Assembly (NCBI GenBank): GCA_963573315.1
Contig: OY752146.1
Location: forward strand, 930,001 to 994,000
Length of the DNA: 64,000 nt
Reading direction: 5' to 3'
Source: Entomortierella parvispora
Lineage: Eukaryota > Mortierellomycota > Mortierellomycetes > Mortierellales > Mortierellaceae
Shown here: positions 57,801 through 64,000 of the stretch, piece by piece
Position numbering within the stretch: position 1 is the stretch's first letter
Layout of the letters: each line of letters begins with the position of its first letter
Position numbers and translations under genes: made by a program
Notes under the pieces: generated by a model
What the model was told of the DNA's origin: nothing
Database searches by the model: none
What the model saw: only the letters and a program-made list of their open reading frames with translations

Positions 57801-59934
57801 ATCGTATTGCTCGCCTGCCTTCTGCTGCTCTTTAAGCGCCACTACAGCTGCTACAGCGGCGTCTTGCTCCGAGATATGCTCCTCTTCCAGAGAGGGTCTA
57901 CTCCTCTCTCCAGAGATTCTTCTCCCGCCGATTCCAGACAACAGTCGATTATAGGCGCCAGAACCATGGCTGCTACCATGAAGGGTCGACTGCAGTGGAG
58001 GAAAAGGGGCAGACGAGTCGTGAAGTCCGTATCGCCGACTTTCCTGTGGGAAAGAGAGGTGATCATTCAAAGGCAGTTGAAGGCTGGATCGACTGGCCAG
58101 GTAGAGATTAGAGCCATCGATTTCTTGTCCACTGGCACCAATGCCGATACCAGTTCCTGCACCAATGCTCGCATGACCAGGTGTTAAGAAGTCGGTGTCT
58201 CCACCGAGCTTTCCTGATTCTACTGCCGCCAAGAGGGCCATTCGTCGTCGGTCTCTGGCGATGGCTCGCTCCTCCAATTGTAACTCTCGTTTTTGTCTGC
58301 GCTCCGACACATCAAAGGTCCTGCACAGTTGCTCATGAGCAGTAACGTCCTAAAAAAGATTAAAAGTTCATTTCGATGTATTTGAGTGCCGATGCTCTCC
58401 ATACCGAACTTTTGCTGTCAGAGTCCGATCCGTCTTCTGAGAAATGGCCACTTACTGTCCAAAAATTGAGGTATTCCACAGCGCGCCGACTCCGGAGAAA
58501 TGCCTCGAAGTCGTCATAGCTGAGGGGATAGCGAGTTTTCTTTTCCAAGACCTGGAAAAGAGTTGGCAGAGAGAGATCCTCTTGTTTGGCCAATTGCTGT
58601 TGCTGCAACTGCTGTTGTCGCAGCTGTCGTGCAGCAGCCTCCTTGGCTTTTCTCTTTTTGTTGGCTCGTTTTTTCTTCTTCCCATTCTTGTTCCTGCTGG
58701 ATTTCTTTTGTTTGTTCTCAGTACCAGTGCTGCTGTTATTGTTCAGGATTCGGTTATTGCTGCTGCTCCTGCGGGGGCCTATACTTCCGTTGCTGGGTTG
58801 TCCGCTGAGGCGGTTGGGGTCATTTTGGAGATAGGAATTCATGCCCGAACCGTCGCTCTCTTGCCTGATCAGGGATAGCGAAGGTCTCCAAGCAGATCGA
58901 CTCTTTCTTGGTTCCTGTTGTTTCTCCTCATCAGAAAGATCTTGTAGGACCTCCTTTCCAGGCAGAGAGGTGGAGGAAGAGTCCCGGCTGTTTCGCTGCG
59001 CCCGGTCCGATTCCTGACTCGTCCTGTACGGTCGTTGCGAGGGCGATGCAGAGGCGTCATCCCCGAAACTCATCCGACTCGTGCTCTCTCTCAGTCGACG
59101 GAGAATGCTTTTGCTGGTGGAGTGCTTTGATGGTTCCGGCCGTCTTTTTCGTCTCTGTCTAGAATCTTCCTCTGCCTCGTCATCCGAATCTGTATCCTCC
59201 TCAGAGTCCGTCATCTGAGCGGGCGATTCCATGCGCACACTGCTGTCCCAGGACTCTTGGTGTTCCTGCTGTAGAGGCGAGCCTGGTCGGGGTTGAGCGT
59301 CATAGGAGCCCCTGGAAAAGTACGACGATCGCGGCTGATAATTTTGATCGTACAGGTTGCCATAGAGCTGGGGCGAAGGAGAACGAGCGGGTCGAGGCGT
59401 TAGCGAGAAGGCAAGTCGAGGAGGACCGGGAGAAGACGGACGGGGAGGACCTTGAGAATAATATCCGTCCTGCGGGTTCTGGGGGTACTCTTGTTCTGAT
59501 CCCGAGGCAGGAGTCGCGGCTGTTATTGCCCCTACCCCTACTCCTCCTCCTACTGCGCCCGATGTGGATGCGCCTGCTATTGAGTACATCGACACGGATG
59601 TCTGTTGCTGCTGTTGTGGTTGATGCGGAGACGGTGAGGCAGGTCTCGAGTACTGGTCCGCAGACAGGGGTATAGACGCAGAGGACTGGTGAAGACCTGC
59701 AAGCGTAGAGTTGGTAGCACTGGAGTTGGCATAGTAAGGATGGTGGGCTAGACCGTTGTGGTGGTTCGGATGGTGCGGGTGCCTCGGCGTGCCTGGAGAG
59801 GTCGAGTGGCGACTGTAGGCTGAGGGCACGGCAGTGGCGACCTGAGACGCGGATGAATGCGGTCGAGGGATGAGTGCCTCCTCAGCCGGGGTTAGGGCGA
59901 TGCGCGGCATGCCCTGGAATGCAGCTCCATCCAT
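54639..59934 (-). CDS. RAX1: Rax1-like RGS-domain transmembrane protein
   Basis: Four exons (59934-58456, 58349-56081, 55993-54916, 54804-54639) sum to exactly 1,663 codons plus stop. The N-terminal about 450 residues are disordered (Ser/Pro/Gln-rich). The first half of an RGS domain reads SLPTLFQVLEKKTRYPLSYD, then RRAVEYLNFW joined over an intron to TDVTAHEQLCRTFDVSER. After a disordered insertion of about 370 residues, the helix ISLEDLQESALRIYRKYLIQ and, much later, the segment LYGPAKGFVLDVVLQDHYYP complete a Rax1-type RGS fold. The C-terminus has several membrane helices (MWIGILTWLAVLGLQLMLVL). Yeast Rax1 (435 residues) acts at the plasma membrane and bud scars in polarity. This protein is nearly four times longer. 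An acidic low-complexity tract lies at about 56500-56580. The last intron contains an A32 run. Confidence 0.78.
54860..54891. repeat. A32 homopolymer inside RAX1 intron 3
   Basis: Thirty-two A on the plus strand (a T32 polypyrimidine on the coding strand) lie within the last intron of the Rax1-like gene (54805-54915). Confidence 0.95.
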
Positions 59935-61022
59935 CGCTGCTTCTGAAGGGATGGCCTGTCCAGGAGGAAAGGAAAGGAGAGACGCGTATGTTATGCGGCC
60001 GAAGAAGGAAGACCGGTGTTCTATGCAATGCTCTGCTGCAATGCTTACCTGCTAAAGGGACGACAGGGCGAGAGAAATGAGCAAGGGATGAGCAGGGATT
60101 GATGAGTGAGGATGGGAAGAGGGCAAAGAGTAAAGGCAGAGGGGAAGGTGAACGACAAGAGTTGAAAGGGGCAGAACCGTAGCAGAAAGACAGGGGCAGA
60201 GGGATGGATGGATGGAGTCCGTGTCAAATGGATAGATGGAGGGAAGGATGCAGAGAGACGGAGAAAGGGGAAGGAGACGACACGGGCAGGGGATTGGCGA
60301 CTGGGTGAATGGCACGAGTCAGGGAAGCAAGGATGGGGGGACGGAAGGAAGAAAGGAAGGAAGAAGGAAAGAGGGAGGCAAGGAAGGAAAAGGGCGGGCT
60401 CGCAATGGCATTTGGGGCCATGGTGGTTGGTTGGCCCTGTCCTTGGGTGCCAACGGTCAATGCTCACAAGCCAGAGAGGGCGATTGTCGAAAGAGAAGAG
60501 AGAGAGAAGAGAGGAAGAGAGAGAAATGAACGAACAAAGGTCGGCGGGTTTGAGAGCACTTGCTTTGTTTTCTTTTCTTCTTTTCTCATGTGTGTGGTTG
60601 TTGTGTTTAGGATGGGCATGGGTAGATACGGATGGAAGGAAGGGCAGGCAGAGGAGACAGAAGGAGACATGGCAATGATGCGACGATGATCATGGCAGTG
60701 ATGATGATGATCCTGAGAATCTACTGCCTGCTCTTTTACTCTTTTTCTCTCCCTATCTCTTTCTATCTCTCTTTCTCTCTCTCTTTCTGCCAAGAGTGAA
60801 AGACGCGTCAACGACAAACGGGTTGCAACCATGCACTTGAAAAAGAGGTGACTGGGCCGTTGCGCGTTAATGGTTGCATTGGCCTCGGTGTGCTCGTCAT
60901 GTCTTCCTCAGAGAAGGGAGAGCCTGTCCATTCCATTCTCGGCCATGTAGGAGGAACTCTGCACGTCGTATTCCCCTTGTCCCTGATAGGAATGCTCAGG
61001 GTCTTCTGAACATGTATTTTAA

Positions 61023-61056
<34 letters not shown>

Positions 61057-61158
61057 CCCTTCCTTTCGTCGTCGCAACCATCCGTCTTCCAGCTTCTCCC
61101 CACAACATCACAATAGCAGAATTACCAGACAGACAGTCAGTCCACCAGCCAGCCAGCC
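59935..61158. other. divergent intergenic region (RAX1-like / peptide gene D)
   Basis: Purine-rich on the plus strand from about 60060 to 60540, this part is probably the pyrimidine-rich promoter or leader of the Rax1-like gene. A GATGAT-type run lies near 60680-60710, CT-rich tracts at 60735-60790, and a T30 run at 61027-61056 sits 100 bp before the small peptide gene. Long frames across it are low-complexity and were not called. A further upstream coding exon of the Rax1-like gene cannot be excluded. Confidence 0.45.
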
Positions 61159-61365
61159 ATGAAGACCTCTTTCCACTCTCTTCTGTGCCTCTCACTGTTG
61201 TTCACATCCCTGGCTCTTGTTCTTGCGGCACCGATTGCCCAAATAGAGGGGCAGCCCAAACCCGCCACCGAGGACCTGCGGATCCCTTGTTCCAGTTTGA
61301 AGTGGAATCCTCGCTATGGCACTGGTCCAGTGTGCAAGCCCACCGCCGTCCCGACCAACCCTTGA
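61159..61365 (+). CDS. Small secreted two-cysteine peptide precursor (copy D)
   Basis: This frame encodes 68 residues, the shortest member. The signal peptide MKTSFHSLLCLSLLFTSLAL has likely cleavage near VLAAP. A very short spacer leads to RIPCSSLKWNPRYGTGPVC and then a KPTAVPTNP tail. The two Cys are 14 residues apart. The block WNPRYGTGPVCKP aligns with WPKYGGIGYVCKP of the peptide at 42500-42862. AATAAA lies at 61389-61394, only 24 bp after the stop, defining a compact transcript. The gene stands alone between the Rax1-like and F-box genes, so the family is dispersed, not only clustered. Confidence 0.75.
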   Translation: MKTSFHSLLCLSLLFTSLALVLAAPIAQIEGQPKPATEDLRIPCSSLKWNPRYGTGPVCKPTAVPTNP

Positions 61366-61674
61366 GCAAGAGCAGAAAGAAAGAAATGAATAAAGCACCA
61401 CTTCAAACCTTCCACTAGTCTCTCGGTGTGTCGGACGCGTCTTCCCTCGACGCGTCGTGTCCGCCGCAGGTCTCGCCACGCGCCGAGTGGGCATTTGCTA
61501 GAGAGGGGTGGGAGTCGGAGGGAAGGGGAGAGGAAGAAGAGTGCCGCCCAGTTCCCCTTTATTATTCTCCCATTCCCCCCCCCCCCTTGCTTGCTCATTC
61601 TACATCCGTGCATCCGTTGCATTTTCTCCCCATTCTCATTTCTTCCATCGTTTCTCTCTTCACATCCAGGCACC

Positions 61675-63543
61675 ATGAAGAATGATTCACCCATAAAATT
61701 CATCCTGGCTATTCCTGAACTGGCAGAGGCAATTCTCGTCTACATGACACAGTCCCAGATTCAGCTCTTACGCCTGGTCTCCAGAGCCTGGTTCCAGCTA
61801 TGTGAACCCCATTTCAACCCACACTACCGTGTCGGGCTCGGACAGTCGCTCCTTGAGCTGACCTGGCCAACCTTTGAGCAGGACGACGGAGAAACAGTCG
61901 ACTGCACACTGCCGATTGCAAGCACAAGTGACAAGCTTCGGCATCGTCAGTGTATTCGATCCGTCACCTTGAACGGGTACAAGGACGATCCAATTCGTCT
62001 CCTCGGTCAGTTCTGCCCCAACTCTCTGACCACGCTTATCTTGAAGGAGGCGATTAAACAGGATCTCGAGACACTCGGCCAAGTAGCCCATCTCTTGAAC
62101 GAACTGCGGACTCTTGAAATCCGACCCTCGGAGGGAGACATTGGAGCCGATATCCTGTTGAACGCTTTATCACAAATGCCTAGCAGGAGACTCGAGTCCT
62201 TCAAGCTGGGTCCTCGTCGTCTTGGAATGGTATCACTACAGTGGGATTCCTTGGTCTGCTTTTTAAAGTCGGCTACAGGTCTCAAGAGCTTGTTCCTGTG
62301 GACCATCGATTTTTTGGCAGAGGATGAACACAGTGCAACTCAAGTGGACACTCAAGATGAGAGCCAGGATACCATTCGACAGAGAATAATGGCCACCGCG
62401 TTAGCAACCAGTCGAGGATCCTCGCCCTCACCTGGACCGTTTACAAACATTAAGCAGCTCCAACTTGGCAACAGCATCATGTCCAAGAGCCAAGTCATGG
62501 ATTTCATGTCCATGCTTCCAAATCTATCGACCATTGACCTTCATTTTGGACTCGGATCCTGGTCGCCTCTCCTTCTAGACAGCCTAATGGCCACTGGCTT
62601 GGTCCATTTACCAACCCTGAGGCGATTGAGCCTGACTTGGTACACAGAGATCGAGCTTCTGGTCCTGATTTGGTTTCTGGAAGCATCCCCTAACCTCAAG
62701 CATCTCAGCCTGGCGGGTCAGTGGACAAACGATGGCTCAGGTGGACTCTTTAAACTAACAGAGATCTTTCAAAGGACTCAAATACGACTACATGGCCTGA
62801 AGTTTCTATGGTGGGCACCGTGGGACCAGAGTTCAGCAGATATACTTGCTTTCTTGAACCTGAGGGGATGCCAGGACCTGGAGGAGATTGAGTTATCGCA
62901 AAACCCTTCATTCTTACTCGATATCATGAAGGCTCAGGAGATACGCCCTAGAAAACAACAACTGCAGCAGGATACTTTGTTGTCAGTCATTACTGAAGGG
63001 TCGACAGGCTTCTCTATACCACAACACCACCGACCTCACTTGTTACAGCAGGAAGAGCACCAATGGTTTTTATTTTGTCAGTCGCTGACTAGCTTGCGGC
63101 TGACGGGACACCTCGGACTAGGCTCCAGTCTCGAGTTGACCAGGGCGTTGAACAAGCTGCTTCGACAGCTCCCCCGACTGGTCGACTTATCCATTACAGC
63201 CAGCGTCTCAAGCTATGCGGTTTTTGAAGGTCTTGGTCAAAGCCCCAAAATCAAAAGAAACAGGAGTGAGGAAGAGAGTTCCCGAACAAGTTGGCTAGGC
63301 GAGCGGCCCTATCTGCAGTCTCTTACGTTCCGGTTGCAAGACGGGTTCAGGGTCGTCCCGGAGGACTTTCAAGCCGAGGTTGTGGAGCGGTTTCGACTCT
63401 TGGATACAATACAGTTGGTGGCAGATGTGAAGGTCGATGAGGCCAAAGTGCTGGAGGAGTGGCGGCGACGACAGCTACGGCCTGGGCTGCAGCTTGTGTT
63501 TCTTTGGAAGGGCGAGTGCCTTGGCGAACAAGTACTGCTGTGA
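61675..63543 (+). CDS. F-box/leucine-rich-repeat-like protein
   Basis: This single-exon frame encodes 622 residues from the start at 61675 (context CACCATGAAG). The N-terminus has an F-box-like core: AIPELAEAILVYMTQSQIQL followed by LLRLVSRAWFQLCEPHF. This would bind Skp1 in an SCF ubiquitin ligase. The rest is an irregular leucine-rich array with typical units (LTTLILKEAI, LRTLEIRPSEG, LKSLFLWTIDFL, LSTIDLHFGL, LRRLSLTWYTE, LKHLSLAGQW, LTSLRLTGHLGL, LVDLSITASV). It probably forms a substrate-binding surface. Such proteins are numerous and variable in Mortierellales. Partner and substrate are unknown. AATAAA lies at 63590-63595. Confidence 0.85.
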   Translation: MKNDSPIKFILAIPELAEAILVYMTQSQIQLLRLVSRAWFQLCEPHFNPHYRVGLGQSLLELTWPTFEQDDGETVDCTLPIASTSDKLRHRQCIRSVTLNGYKDDPIRLLGQFCPNSLTTLILKEAIKQDLETLGQVAHLLNELRTLEIRPSEGDIGADILLNALSQMPSRRLESFKLGPRRLGMVSLQWDSLVCFLKSATGLKSLFLWTIDFLAEDEHSATQVDTQDESQDTIRQRIMATALATSRGSSPSPGPFTNIKQLQLGNSIMSKSQVMDFMSMLPNLSTIDLHFGLGSWSPLLLDSLMATGLVHLPTLRRLSLTWYTEIELLVLIWFLEASPNLKHLSLAGQWTNDGSGGLFKLTEIFQRTQIRLHGLKFLWWAPWDQSSADILAFLNLRGCQDLEEIELSQNPSFLLDIMKAQEIRPRKQQLQQDTLLSVITEGSTGFSIPQHHRPHLLQQEEHQWFLFCQSLTSLRLTGHLGLGSSLELTRALNKLLRQLPRLVDLSITASVSSYAVFEGLGQSPKIKRNRSEEESSRTSWLGERPYLQSLTFRLQDGFRVVPEDFQAEVVERFRLLDTIQLVADVKVDEAKVLEEWRRRQLRPGLQLVFLWKGECLGEQVLL

Positions 63544-63762
63544 GCTTTTGCGGCGGGTGGGCCCCTCAGTGCAAAAAAGAGGGCGAACAAATAAAAGAGC
63601 CACAAGACGCAGATGGGAGTCGTGCATGGATGCAGCAATGAGGAATCTCACTCAATCCTCTCCTTCCGGTCCATTTGGTTGCATTCCGGTCCTCAAAGTT
63701 CCAAAGACCGTGCGTGCCACTTGTCCTGTTCCTGAGGAAGCATCTCGTCAGCCAACTCCACA

Positions 63763-64000
63763 ATGTCATATCCACAAGCGCCCTTTTGCTTGGCGACGGA
63801 CGGTCACTCGATCTTTGGCGCGGGCTTTGCCTTTAACCTCAGTCTGAACTTGACCGACTCTGGTGCCAGCACCTACCCCGATTGGCTGGTGCTCCTCCAG
63901 TCCACCTCAACTCAGCTCCCCCCCGCGCTAGAGTCCAGCCCTTTCTTCAATATCTCCATGTATACGCAACTGAGCGCTTTAAACTGGACAATCATCTTCA
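63763..64000 (+). CDS. Start of an unrecognised gene running off the window (possible extracellular domain)
   Basis: From an ATG at 63763 the frame is open to the window end (79 codons). An in-frame stop at 63733 sets the limit upstream unless an unseen exon lies before. The segment has aromatic and Ser/Thr-rich beta-like stretches with NxS/T sites (FNLSLNLTDSG, FFNISMYTQLSALNWT), as in an ectodomain, but no signal peptide at this ATG. A preceding exon with a signal sequence is therefore likely. No family is assigned. Confidence 0.4.
   Translation, partial: MSYPQAPFCLATDGHSIFGAGFAFNLSLNLTDSGASTYPDWLVLLQSTSTQLPPALESSPFFNISMYTQLSALNWTIIF

Noticed and set aside
60045-60689. Overlapping frames on both strands upstream of the Rax1-like gene
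   Set aside because: The DNA is purine-rich on one strand. All frames give Arg/Glu/Gly or Pro/Ser/Leu strings without features. It is best read as promoter or leader.

Overview
The window looks like nuclear DNA of an early-diverging filamentous fungus. My best guess is Mortierellomycota (Mortierella/Linnemannia type), inferred from gene content and style rather than from any search. Genes are split by many short introns of about 60-140 bp with GT-AG ends. Intergenic DNA is pyrimidine-rich with homopolymer runs. An F-box/leucine-rich protein and a secreted or receptor-like repertoire sit among ordinary housekeeping genes. No transposon, CRISPR array, rRNA or virus-like element was seen.

Region 1 (1-25.3 kb) is dense housekeeping DNA. 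On the minus strand lie a ribosome-quality-control helicase (ASCC3/Slh1, 3' end outside the window), a VWA8-type mitochondrial AAA+/von Willebrand protein, methionine aminopeptidase 1 and an SLC44/Pns1-like choline-transporter-like protein. These are followed by an orphan coiled-coil protein (+), the complex I assembly factor NDUFAF6 (-) and glycogen phosphorylase (+).

Region 2 (25.3-35.6 kb) has about 3.9 kb of simple-sequence-rich DNA without a convincing gene. It then carries a very large gene for a secreted/transmembrane receptor-like protein. Its order is signal peptide, propeller-like ectodomain, Gly/Ser minisatellite linker, one membrane helix, about 16 short beta-type repeats and a C-terminal protein-kinase fold. 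The kinase's catalytic Asp and DFG Asp are both replaced by Asn.

Region 3 (36-49.5 kb) holds splicing factor Isy1, a DMAC1-like complex I assembly protein divergently paired with an XRCC4-like end-joining protein, and a cluster of four tiny secreted-peptide genes. A family-61 glycosyltransferase, a UBX-domain protein and a tRNA-Ser(AGA) follow. Three of the four clustered peptides, plus a fifth at 61.2 kb, end in a shared two-cysteine loop (C...G-x-G-x-x-C-x-P). I regard this as the best candidate for an undescribed peptide system here, together with the pseudokinase receptor.

Region 4 (49.5-64 kb) is gene-poor at first, with one apparently frame-broken secreted-protein gene. It continues with a MetX-like alpha/beta hydrolase, a 1,663-residue Rax1-like RGS/membrane protein, the fifth small peptide, an F-box/LRR-like protein and the first codons of a gene running off the right edge. 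A TCACGTG E-box recurs in front of several housekeeping genes and of the tRNA, which suggests a shared bHLH/Cbf1-type regulator. Exon boundaries were placed by eye from splice consensus and reading frame. For six genes the exon lengths sum to a whole number of codons.
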